14,271 bases of DNA from NCBI GenBank assembly GCA_035627835.1, contig DASPKX010000073.1, positions 1-14,271 of the forward strand, written 5' to 3'. This DNA is from DASPKX01 sp035627835 (GTDB lineage: Bacteria > Verrucomicrobiota > Verrucomicrobiia > Limisphaerales > SXQI01). The position numbers and the translations under genes were made by a program. The notes under the pieces are model-generated. The model searched no databases and was not told the origin of the DNA. It saw nothing but the letters and a program-made list of their open reading frames with translations. Shown in pieces: positions 1 to 5,643 of the stretch (positions within the stretch are counted from its first letter, which is position 1; each line of letters opens with the position of its first letter).

Positions 1-192
1 GGGCAGGCGCACGCAGCGCAGCAAATTCGCGAGTTAAAGCGGCACGTCGACAAGATTAAGCACCAATTGCGCGAGACTTTGCTGGAGTTAGAGAAGGTGC
101 AGCGACTTCTTTCGGATTTGGAAAGGCAGGAGTTGATTACGGACGAAGAGTTAGAGCGCCTCCGGACGTCCCTGCGGGAGTTGCACCGGTAA
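1..192 (+). CDS. C-terminal end of a coiled-coil protein (partial, 5' cut by window edge)
   Basis: An open frame enters from the left edge and ends at TAA 190-192, giving 63 residues with no start in view. The segment is almost entirely charged and helical (rich in Glu, Arg, Lys, Leu, Gln), with hydrophobics spaced as in a coiled coil (for example LRETLLELEKVQRLLSDLE) and no Pro or Gly after the first residue. It ends in LRTSLRELHR. This is the tail of a longer protein whose function cannot be named from this piece; structural, secretion-associated or regulator-tail roles are all possible. It is convergent with the gene ending at 283, with 90 bases between them. Confidence 0.6.
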   Translation, partial: GQAHAAQQIRELKRHVDKIKHQLRETLLELEKVQRLLSDLERQELITDEELERLRTSLRELHR

Positions 193-226
193 TTCATTCG
201 CAACTCTGGCTAGCCGTGATTCAGGA

Positions 227-251
227 GGGCCCTCCGTCGAGGACGGGGCCC
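227..251. terminator. GC-rich hairpin between convergent genes
   Basis: Between the convergent genes ending at 192 and 283 is an inverted repeat: GGGCC-CT-CCGTC (227-238), loop GAG (239-241), GACGGGGCCC (242-251). It forms two 5-bp GC stems separated by a CT bulge. There is no T-tract on either side, so it is not a canonical intrinsic terminator. Its place between two 3' ends suggests an mRNA 3' stabiliser or weak bidirectional terminator. It could also be a copy of a genomic repeat. Confidence 0.35.
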
Positions 252-282
252 ACCGCTGTAAGACTTTGCCCTGCAGTGGCGT

Positions 283-1341
283 TTACAGCGTGAGGTCTTT
301 TGTTTCGCGGATGCGGGCTTCGAGTTCTTTCATGATCGGGAGGGCGCGGGCCAGCGCGTTGTTTTCTGTTTGGCCGCGAAAGGCTTCCATTTCCAAACGC
401 ACTGCGGCGACCACGTCACCATTCCGATCGTGCAGAGGAAGTGTCACGATGCAGGTCTGCTTGTCCTTCTTGCCGTAATAACGAATTCCGCGGGCGACGA
501 CATCCTTTTCGACTTCGGTGGCAGGTTGTCCATGAAGTGATTCGTCCGTGCTGGCCAGAACCTGAAGGTCTGAAGCTCCGGCGGCTTTGCCGTAGATGCG
601 CACACCCCGGAGGCGTGGGTAGCGCTCAACGAGTTCTCGGATAAGAATCTTCGCGAGCGGCTCTCGGGGTGTGTATTCGATCCTGGTGTCAGCAAAATAG
701 CTGATGGAGTCGGACTTGGTCCAAAAACCAATTTTGCCCGCGCTGAAGCTAGTATCCGTCATCATTGGGATTTTTTCGTCCCCGTTGATCCAGGTGCGGA
801 TGTTGTTTCCTTTGCACTCGATCTTCAACTCGTTCCAAACATTGGTGGGGAACTGCATCTCGACACCGATTGGAGGGCTGAGCTTTCCATCCACCATCTT
901 GAAAAAGCGGAAGGTGCTTCCGACGCCGCTGGCCCGGACGTAATAGTAATTGTTCGGATCCTGCACGCGGAAAGCGATCCCAGCCATGCGTTCCATAGAG
1001 CCCCCCATGAGCTTGAAACGAGTTGTAAGGGTGAAATCACCAAAGCTCTCCTGATCAAACAGGAACAGTGGATAACGCTCATCCACATTTTGTTGGGAGA
1101 TTTGGGCCAGGACACCTTGTTTGCCGGTGTTCGCGCGCTCTGTCAGTGGCTTGAAAGTGGAGGGAACTTCGTCCATGACGATCTTCCAATTTCCTGGCTC
1201 CCCCTTTCCGCTTAGGAGATTGGTAAAGCCAGTGGGGACTTCGTCCTGGAGCAAGGTGGAAAATTCAAAAGTGCGCACGGCTGCTGAGACATTTGTCAGC
1301 GCTGCCAAGGCCAGAATGATGAGGAGGAGGGGGCTTTTCAT
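283..1341 (-). CDS. Exported LamG/DUF1080-like domain protein with a second C-terminal domain
   Basis: The product has 352 residues. Residues 1-20 (MKSPLLLIILALAALTNVSA) form a signal peptide with likely cleavage after VSA, so it is probably periplasmic or outside the cell. Residues about 50-225 are beta-rich and resemble a concanavalin/LamG jelly roll of the DUF1080 (3-keto-disaccharide hydrolase) type: GDFTLTTRFKL, GIAFRVQDPNNYYYVRAS, NVWNELKIECKGNNIRTWING and AGKIGFWTKSDS. Residues about 228-350 form a separate alpha/beta region (LVERYPRLRGVRIYG, then VTLPLHDRNGDVVAAVRLEM) resembling a small Cache/PAS-type sensor fold, which is inference. The ATG at 1341 was chosen because it starts the signal peptide and follows a plausible promoter; an in-frame ATG at 1389 would lie inside that promoter. 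A sugar- or glycan-binding role is likely, but substrate and catalysis are unknown. Confidence 0.75.
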   Translation of the reverse strand: MKSPLLLIILALAALTNVSAAVRTFEFSTLLQDEVPTGFTNLLSGKGEPGNWKIVMDEVPSTFKPLTERANTGKQGVLAQISQQNVDERYPLFLFDQESFGDFTLTTRFKLMGGSMERMAGIAFRVQDPNNYYYVRASGVGSTFRFFKMVDGKLSPPIGVEMQFPTNVWNELKIECKGNNIRTWINGDEKIPMMTDTSFSAGKIGFWTKSDSISYFADTRIEYTPREPLAKILIRELVERYPRLRGVRIYGKAAGASDLQVLASTDESLHGQPATEVEKDVVARGIRYYGKKDKQTCIVTLPLHDRNGDVVAAVRLEMEAFRGQTENNALARALPIMKELEARIRETKDLTL

Positions 1342-1360
1342 TAGGATCAAAGTCGCACGG

Positions 1361-1389
1361 TTTATACGGCCAAATGGATGTCTCTCCAA
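1361..1389 (-). promoter_or_regulatory. Candidate promoter of the exported LamG-fold gene
   Basis: On the minus strand, TTGGAG (1389-1384) is followed by a 17-base spacer and TATAAA (1366-1361). This leaves a short leader before the ATG at 1341. The -10 is good and the -35 weak. It lies just downstream of the ilvB terminator, so this gene probably has its own transcription start. Confidence 0.4.
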
Positions 1390-1391
1390 AT

Positions 1392-1421
1392 AAAAACGAG
1401 CCGGAGTTTTGCTCCGGCTCG
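1392..1421 (-). terminator. Intrinsic terminator of ilvB
   Basis: On the minus strand a perfect 10-bp stem CGAGCCGGAG / CTCCGGCTCG (1421-1412 and 1406-1397), with loop CAAAA, is followed by TTTTT (1396-1392). It starts 24 bases after the ilvB stop codon. ilvB therefore appears monocistronic, with no small-subunit gene between its stop and the terminator. Confidence 0.85.
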
Positions 1422-1445
1422 CGCAGTGATTTTTAACGGAGTGGG

Positions 1446-3293
1446 TTACTCGTAAATCATTTCCTTGATGGTTTTACCCGCAGGGATGAACGGCAGCACG
1501 TGCTCGGTGTACGGCGTGATGACGTCGAGGACGTAAGCTTCCGGCGAGGCGAGCATCCGCTCGAGAGCGGGGATGAGGTCGGCCTTGCGGACGACGCGCT
1601 CGCAGGTGACGCCAAAGCTTTCGCACATCTTCACGTAGTCCGGATAGATCTGCTGCATGTTGTTGGGGTCGCCGAGGTAAGTGTGACCGCGGTTGCCAGC
1701 GTAGAAGCGGTCTTCCCATTGCACGACCATGCCAAGGTGCTGGTTGTTCAGGATAATGGCCTTGGCTGCGATCTTCTCGATCTTCGCAGTGGCGAGTTCC
1801 TGCACGTTCATAAGGAAGGAGCCGTCGCCATCGATGTCGATGACTTCGCGATTTGGGCAGGCGACTTTTGCGCCGAGCGCGGCTGGATAGCCGTAACCCA
1901 TCGCGCCGAGACCAGCGCTGGTGAGGAACTGGCGAGGGAACTTATAATTGTAATATTGGCCCGCCCACATTTGGTGCTGGCCGACGCCAGTCGTGATGAT
2001 CGCTTCGCCTTTGGTCAACTCATAGAGCATCTGGATCGCCATCTGTGGCAGGATGAGCTGGTCGCGGTCGTTTTTGATCAGGTCACGAAGGTGAGCGGAT
2101 TTCAGAGCATCTTCCGTAAGCTGATACTTGAGCGGAGCTTTTGCTTTCCACGCAGCAATTTGGCCGTGCCAGGCGGAGAAGCTCTTCTTGATCGGGCGCT
2201 TCTGGAGCATCTGATTCAAGCGAATCAGCGCGTCCTTGATGTCACCCACGATGGGCAGGTGAGCGGCGCGGTTTTTGTTGATTTCGGAGGCATCGATGTC
2301 GATGTGAACGATGGTTCCGCGCTCGCAGAACTTATCGACCTTGCCCGTCACCCGATCATCGAAGCGCACGCCGAACGCGAGGAGGAGGTCAGCGCCAGGG
2401 ATGTTGTTAATAGGGTCGCCGTTCACAGCCCAGTTGGCGTAGGCGGTGCCGTGCATGCCAAGCCATTTCAACGAGAGCGGATCCGTTTCAGGGAAAGCGC
2501 CGCAACCCATGATGGTTGATGTGACGGGGATCTTGGTGGCGTAGGCGAATTCACGGAGCGCTTCGGCCGCGTTCGCGCTGATGATGCCGCCGCCGATATA
2601 CAGAACGGGGCGCTCGGACTTTTCGATGAGCCCAATGATTTCGTTTAACGCGAGTTCGTCCGCTTTGCGCTGCTCTGGGTGATAGCCGCGAATGTTCAGC
2701 TCGGTCGGGAAAATGGGCTGGGTTTCGGCCTGCTGAATATTCTTCGGCAGGTCAATGATGACAGGGCCGGGGCGGCCGCTTTGCGCCACGTGGAAAGCTT
2801 CTTTGACGATCCGGGGGATGTCATTGATGTCGGTGACCAGATAGCTGTGCTTCACGATCGGCAGGGTAATGCCGAAAATGTCGGTCTCCTGGAACGCGCC
2901 TTTGCCAATCATCGCTTGGGGCACCTGGCCCGTAAGCGCGACCATGGGAATGGAGTCCATGTAGGCATCGGCAATGCCGGTGACGAGGTTGGTGGCGCCG
3001 GGGCCGCTGGTGGCCATGCAAACGCCGGCCTTGCCGCTGGCGCGGGCGTAACCTTCAGCCGCGAACGAGCCGCCCTGCTCGTGGCGAGGGAGGATGGTGC
3101 GGATCTTGGAGCGGGTCAGGGACTGGTGCAGCTCCATGCTGGCGCCGCCAGGATAAGCAAAAATCGCCTCTACCCCCTCACGTTCGAGTGCTTTAATGAG
3201 GATGTCGCTGCCCTTCATGCGAGGGCCGATTTCAGGGCGAGGCTCTGAAACCACTTGGGCCTTGGGCTCAGTTGTTTCCGTCTTTTTGCTCAT
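1446..3293 (-). CDS. ilvB: Acetolactate synthase, large (catalytic) subunit
   Basis: This thiamine-diphosphate enzyme condenses two pyruvates to acetolactate, or pyruvate with 2-oxobutyrate, the first common step of valine, leucine and isoleucine synthesis. The product has 615 residues, a usual length. The N-terminal PYR domain holds FAYPGGASMELHQSL and the catalytic-Glu motif RHEQGG (Glu72), followed by TSGPGATNLVTGIADA. The central FAD-binding domain holds WLGMHGTAYANWAVN and FGVRFDDRVTGK. The C-terminal PP domain holds the ThDP motif GDG (489-491) through NN (516-517), and the conserved Trp526 in VVQWEDRFY. The start is the ATG at 3293 (MSKKTETTEPK), because the frame upstream runs through a transcription terminator. 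No small regulatory subunit (ilvN/ilvH) is adjacent. Expression appears controlled by attenuation in the leader upstream. Confidence 0.95.
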   Translation of the reverse strand: MSKKTETTEPKAQVVSEPRPEIGPRMKGSDILIKALEREGVEAIFAYPGGASMELHQSLTRSKIRTILPRHEQGGSFAAEGYARASGKAGVCMATSGPGATNLVTGIADAYMDSIPMVALTGQVPQAMIGKGAFQETDIFGITLPIVKHSYLVTDINDIPRIVKEAFHVAQSGRPGPVIIDLPKNIQQAETQPIFPTELNIRGYHPEQRKADELALNEIIGLIEKSERPVLYIGGGIISANAAEALREFAYATKIPVTSTIMGCGAFPETDPLSLKWLGMHGTAYANWAVNGDPINNIPGADLLLAFGVRFDDRVTGKVDKFCERGTIVHIDIDASEINKNRAAHLPIVGDIKDALIRLNQMLQKRPIKKSFSAWHGQIAAWKAKAPLKYQLTEDALKSAHLRDLIKNDRDQLILPQMAIQMLYELTKGEAIITTGVGQHQMWAGQYYNYKFPRQFLTSAGLGAMGYGYPAALGAKVACPNREVIDIDGDGSFLMNVQELATAKIEKIAAKAIILNNQHLGMVVQWEDRFYAGNRGHTYLGDPNNMQQIYPDYVKMCESFGVTCERVVRKADLIPALERMLASPEAYVLDVITPYTEHVLPFIPAGKTIKEMIYE

Positions 3294-3346
3294 AATACGT
3301 TTGCGGTAATCTTTTACGGGTTTGCGCTTGTGCTTTGCCAGAAAAT

Positions 3347-3383
3347 AAAAAACCCACGACCGTTTTTGCAGCCGTGGGTTTTT
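3347..3383 (-). terminator. Leader terminator (attenuator) of ilvB
   Basis: On the minus strand an 11-bp perfect stem AAAAACCCACG / CGTGGGTTTTT (3383-3373 and 3358-3348) encloses a 14-base loop. The T run is TTTTTT (3352-3347), then ATTTT. It lies in the 5' leader of ilvB, 53 bases before the ATG at 3293 and after the valine-rich leader peptide. A strong intrinsic terminator upstream of its own gene is the mark of premature-termination control. Its 5' arm overlaps the candidate antiterminator. Confidence 0.88.
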
Positions 3384-3421
3384 GTCGAAAATCTGTTCTA
3401 CCATCGACAAGAGCCATCGGC
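3371..3421 (-). promoter_or_regulatory. Candidate antiterminator of the ilvB attenuator
   Basis: Reading the minus strand, GCCGATGGCTCTTGTCGA (3421-3404) can pair with TCGACAAAAACCCACGGC (3388-3371). By hand alignment 14 of 18 positions are complementary, including a perfect 7-bp core TTGTCGA/TCGACAA and a 4-bp GCCG/CGGC end. The 3' arm contains the CCCACG needed for the terminator stem, so the two structures exclude each other. The 5' arm lies in the last codons of the leader peptide. A ribosome stalled on the valine codons would leave it free; a ribosome at the stop codon would cover it. The alternating hairpin in the valine codons is TCGTCGT / ACGACGA. Confidence 0.7.
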
Positions 3422-3475
3422 ATCGTCGTTTACTACGACGACCACCGCTACAGCAGCTTGTCCAAGCGCCATCAT
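3398..3475 (-). CDS. Valine-rich leader peptide of the ilvB attenuator
   Basis: This 25-codon frame reads MMALGQAAVAVVVVVN then DDADGSCRW and stops at TAG. It carries six valine codons, five consecutive (GTG GTC GTC GTA GTA), just before the region that forms the alternative RNA structures. Enteric ilvB has a comparable Val/Leu-rich leader peptide (IvbL), which controls premature termination by ribosome stalling when charged tRNA-Val or tRNA-Leu is short. The same role is inferred from position: promoter just upstream, antiterminator arm in its last codons, terminator 15 bases after its stop. No Shine-Dalgarno site is visible. The first ATG (3475) lies about 8 bases from the -10 hexamer, so translation may be leaderless; a second ATG follows at 3472. 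The peptide itself probably has no function beyond its translation. Confidence 0.8.
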   Translation of the reverse strand: MMALGQAAVAVVVVVNDDADGSCRW

Positions 3476-3483
3476 CGCGCGGC

Positions 3484-3511
3484 AATATACAGAGGCCCGG
3501 GGACGGGTCAA
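3484..3511 (-). promoter_or_regulatory. Sigma-70-type promoter of the ilvB leader
   Basis: On the minus strand, TTGACC (3511-3506, 5/6 to consensus) is followed by a 16-base spacer and TATATT (3489-3484, 5/6). Transcription should begin near 3478-3475, at or within a few bases of the leader-peptide ATG. The promoter lies in the 64-base gap between the leader peptide and the stop codon of the upstream small gene (3540). Confidence 0.72.
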
Positions 3512-3539
3512 CAACAGAGTTGATGCGGTTTGTCGCCTT

Positions 3540-3794
3540 TTAACCTTGTGTCCCGGTGGGGAATTGAACGATGTTCTCCGCCGCACTTTGCGGGAGGGCT
3601 TGCTCCAAGGCTTCCTCGAGCTTGGCCAAATGCCGAGCTTTCTTCGTCAGCGTGCCCAAGGCTTCCTTGGCTTTGATGTAGTCGAAGGATTCGGAGGAAA
3701 CGACTAACGCCTCGATCAGGGCGCGGGTTTCGCGGATCTCGCGAAGGGCGATCCGCACGGGAGTTTGACTCTTGCGACTTTCTTGGAGATTCAT
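3540..3794 (-). CDS. Small helical protein of unknown function (84 aa)
   Basis: I do not recognise this 84-residue protein with confidence. It appears all-helical and charged: TPVRIALREIRETRALIEALV, then FDYIKAKEALGTLTKKARHLAKLEEALEQAL, with a less ordered tail ending VQFPTGTQG. The IALREIRETRALIEAL stretch loosely resembles part of the four-helix-bundle (23S rRNA intervening-sequence, S23-type) family, but the protein is shorter and the match is weak. There is no signal peptide or membrane segment. The start at 3794 has AGGAA (3808-3804) nine bases upstream. Another small gene lies 68 bases upstream on the same strand, and the ilvB promoter begins just after its stop. Confidence 0.55.
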   Translation of the reverse strand: MNLQESRKSQTPVRIALREIRETRALIEALVVSSESFDYIKAKEALGTLTKKARHLAKLEEALEQALPQSAAENIVQFPTGTQG

Positions 3795-3862
3795 CTCAGG
3801 TTTTTCCTGATGCTGGGCTTTTGCGTTGTTAATAAAATCGGTGAATAACCGAAGATAACAAC

Positions 3863-4108
3863 CTAAAAAGCAACTCTTTTTGCCCAGCGGATCATTTCTT
3901 CATAGAGAGCGGCCTGGTCTTCCTCCGCCAAGGGCACTTCGTCAAGGGTTTCGTTAAAAATCATCCCAAACGACTCTTCAATGCAGAAGCCGTGGCGCAC
4001 ACAAAGCCCAATAGAACGTTGAAAACGCAAGCGAAATTGCTCTTTTGGATCCGCGTAGAGAGCGACGCTTTCATCGCAAAGCACAGCAGAGGGAGCGAAC
4101 GTTTTCAT
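3863..4108 (-). CDS. Small acidic protein of unknown function (81 aa)
   Basis: The product is an 81-residue soluble protein that I do not recognise. Visible features are two cysteines close together (GLCVRHGFC), an amphipathic stretch DPKEQFRLRFQRSIGLC, and an acidic C-terminal half (NETLDEVPLAEEDQAALYEEM) ending in RWAKRVAF. Composition looks like real protein rather than a chance frame. The ATG at 4108 has no Shine-Dalgarno site and no better in-frame start is seen upstream. It lies between thiD and the 84-residue gene on the same strand, so it could belong to a thiD-led transcript, though the 181-base gap to thiD argues against tight coupling. Confidence 0.5.
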   Translation of the reverse strand: MKTFAPSAVLCDESVALYADPKEQFRLRFQRSIGLCVRHGFCIEESFGMIFNETLDEVPLAEEDQAALYEEMIRWAKRVAF

Positions 4109-4289
4109 GTGGGGGCAAAAATGCCGAGGGGGGTGATTTCTTACAAGGAAACCTTCCTAAAACTTACTCACGGAAACCCAAAACTTTATTCACAGGCAAC
4201 GAGCGGTTCCGGGAGCTTCACAATCGTCAATGTTTGCAGGGTGCCTGACGATGTTCTCATCGTTTCCCTGACCGCGTTTCCGTAATAAC
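4109..4289. other. Intergenic region with one short palindrome
   Basis: This is 181 bases between the thiD stop and the 81-residue gene. The only structure noted is a perfect inverted repeat ACGATG-TTCT-CATCGT (4248-4263). On the minus strand it is not followed by a T run, so it is at best a weak terminator or 3' stabiliser for thiD. No convincing promoter or riboswitch was found. Confidence 0.4.
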
Positions 4290-5087
4290 TCACATTCGGG
4301 GACGGGGATTCAGTGTGAAATGTTCGCCTGCCCAGTAGCCATTTTTGATGACGGATTCGATGAAGAGCTTTCCGGAACGGACAGCGTCCATGAGCGGGGT
4401 TCCCCTGGCTAACTCAGCGGTTATAGCTGCGGAAAAGGTGCATCCGGTGCCATGAGTCTTGATTCCAGCAACAAACGGCGCGCGGAGTTCGGTGATTTGG
4501 TTTTCATGACAAAGCAAGTCGACGACAAACCCGTCATCTGGAGAATGCCCGCCCTTGAGCAGGATGGCGGTTTGGAAGCGATCCGCGAGGGTTTTGGCTG
4601 CGGCTTGTAGTTCGCTTTTTGACCGCATGGTGGAGCCACAAAGGGCTTCGGCTTCTGGAATGTTCGGCGTGATAAGCGTTGCTCTGGGAAGGAGAAGTTG
4701 CTGGAGAGCGGCTTCGGCGTCGGATTTTAGCAACCGCGCTCCGCTGGTGGCAACGAGCACGGGATCAACAACAAGGGGGACACGCGAAGCCCTTTGCGCG
4801 AGGGTTTCCGCCACGGCTTGGATGATTTCCACTGAGTAGAGCATCCCGGTTTTTATCGCCGCTGGAGGGAGTTCCGCTGTCCCAGCTTCGATTTGAGCCC
4901 GGACCATCTCGGGTGGAATCGCGTGAACACCTGTGACTTCTGCTGGATTTTGCGCGGTGATGCAGGTTATCGCGGAAGCGCCATGCACCTTTAAGGCAGC
5001 GAATGTTTTCAGGTCCGCTTGTATGCCTGCCCCCCCGCCGCTGTCGGAGCCCGCGATGGTGAGGGCAACGGGCCAACTTTCTCTCAT
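4290..5087 (-). CDS. thiD: Hydroxymethylpyrimidine/phosphomethylpyrimidine kinase
   Basis: ThiD phosphorylates 4-amino-5-hydroxymethyl-2-methylpyrimidine and then its monophosphate to HMP-PP, the pyrimidine substrate of thiamine phosphate synthase. The product has 265 residues, typical of the family. Diagnostic motifs are ALTIAGSDSGGGAGIQADLKTF at the N-terminus (GSDSGGGAG at 13-21), TAQNPAEVTGVH, GMLYSVEII, VVDPVLVATSGARLL, TPNIPEAEAL, LLKGGH, and the phosphate-binding GTGCTFSAAI (213-222). The ATG at 5087 starts a normal-length protein; a GTG at 5090 is an alternative, and an in-frame ATG at 5177 would add 30 unusual residues. No other thiamine gene is in the window. It is divergent from the Rrf2 gene with 104 bases between starts. 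ThiD supplies thiamine diphosphate, the cofactor of the acetolactate synthase nearby, though no regulatory link is visible. Confidence 0.92.
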   Translation of the reverse strand: MRESWPVALTIAGSDSGGGAGIQADLKTFAALKVHGASAITCITAQNPAEVTGVHAIPPEMVRAQIEAGTAELPPAAIKTGMLYSVEIIQAVAETLAQRASRVPLVVDPVLVATSGARLLKSDAEAALQQLLLPRATLITPNIPEAEALCGSTMRSKSELQAAAKTLADRFQTAILLKGGHSPDDGFVVDLLCHENQITELRAPFVAGIKTHGTGCTFSAAITAELARGTPLMDAVRSGKLFIESVIKNGYWAGEHFTLNPRPRM

Positions 5088-5191
5088 CACGAGTAGGCTA
5101 AGGCAGGTGACAAGTTTGTGCGAGAAAGGAGAGATGGCGCACAGCTCAAATAGATTGCGTGGCCCCAAAGGGTTCACCTACGTTTTGAGCC

Positions 5192-5611
5192 GTGAAGCTT
5201 TCCGTTAAGAGTGATTACGCAGCGCGAGCAGTCCTTGGGCTGGCGCGGCGGTATTCGCTTGGCAGCTCGGTGCGAGCCGAGGATCTCGCGGCGGAGCAGG
5301 GGATCTCCGGGAACTATCTCGTGCAGATTTTGATCGAGCTGAAAGCGCAACGGATCGTGAAAAGCCAGAGGGGGAAAGAAGGGGGGTACTTGCTCGCGCG
5401 GCCTCCTGGGGAGATCACGCTCGGCGAGATCATTCGCTCTGTGCATGGACAGATCTTCGACACCCCAGCGCTGACTGACGCGCACTGCCCCCCGGAGCTG
5501 CGGATGGCGTGGAAGCGGTTGCAGAAAGCGCTGGATGACACGGCCGACGCTATCACCTTGCAGCAACTGCTTGATGAAAGCGATAACAAAGAAAAAATGT
5601 ATTACATCTAA
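5192..5611 (+). CDS. Rrf2-family transcriptional regulator, CymR-like
   Basis: The product has 139 residues. It has the Rrf2 winged-helix fold: KSDYAARAVLGLARRY, then the DNA-recognition region EDLAAEQGISGNYLVQILIEL, then the wing RGKEGGYLLARPPGEITLGEIIRSVHG. Cluster-binding members such as IscR and NsrR carry three closely spaced cysteines; this protein has only Cys99, so a [2Fe-2S] cluster of that kind is not expected. It ends in KEKMYYI, much like the MFYI tail I recall for Bacillus CymR, the regulator of cysteine synthesis that works with cysteine synthase. A CymR-type role is inference. The start is a GTG at 5192 with no visible Shine-Dalgarno site. lpxI follows 32 bases downstream on the same strand, so the two are probably cotranscribed. 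Confidence 0.88.
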   Translation: MKLSVKSDYAARAVLGLARRYSLGSSVRAEDLAAEQGISGNYLVQILIELKAQRIVKSQRGKEGGYLLARPPGEITLGEIIRSVHGQIFDTPALTDAHCPPELRMAWKRLQKALDDTADAITLQQLLDESDNKEKMYYI

Positions 5612-5643
5612 CCACTGCGGACGGTGAAGATAACGAGATATCT

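Noticed and set aside
1500..2519. Long + strand open frame (339 codons) opposite ilvB
   Set aside because: It is antisense to a gene with full acetolactate synthase motifs. Its composition is that of a shadow frame in GC-rich coding DNA, and it has no recognisable domain.
3294..3485. N-terminal extension of acetolactate synthase to the ATG at 3485
   Set aside because: The extension runs through the -10 region, leader peptide and intrinsic terminator, and its first residues are unlike the family. The ATG at 3293 gives a normal-length enzyme. The ATG at 3404 is kept only as a finding.
3992..4285. + strand open frame of 97 codons opposite the 81-residue gene
   Set aside because: The frame lacks a ribosome site and protein-like composition, and the opposite-strand frame is more plausible.
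5088..5191. Possible TPP riboswitch upstream of thiD
   Set aside because: The gap is only 104 bases to a divergent gene. I could not see the conserved CUGAGA and related segments of a THI box on the minus strand.
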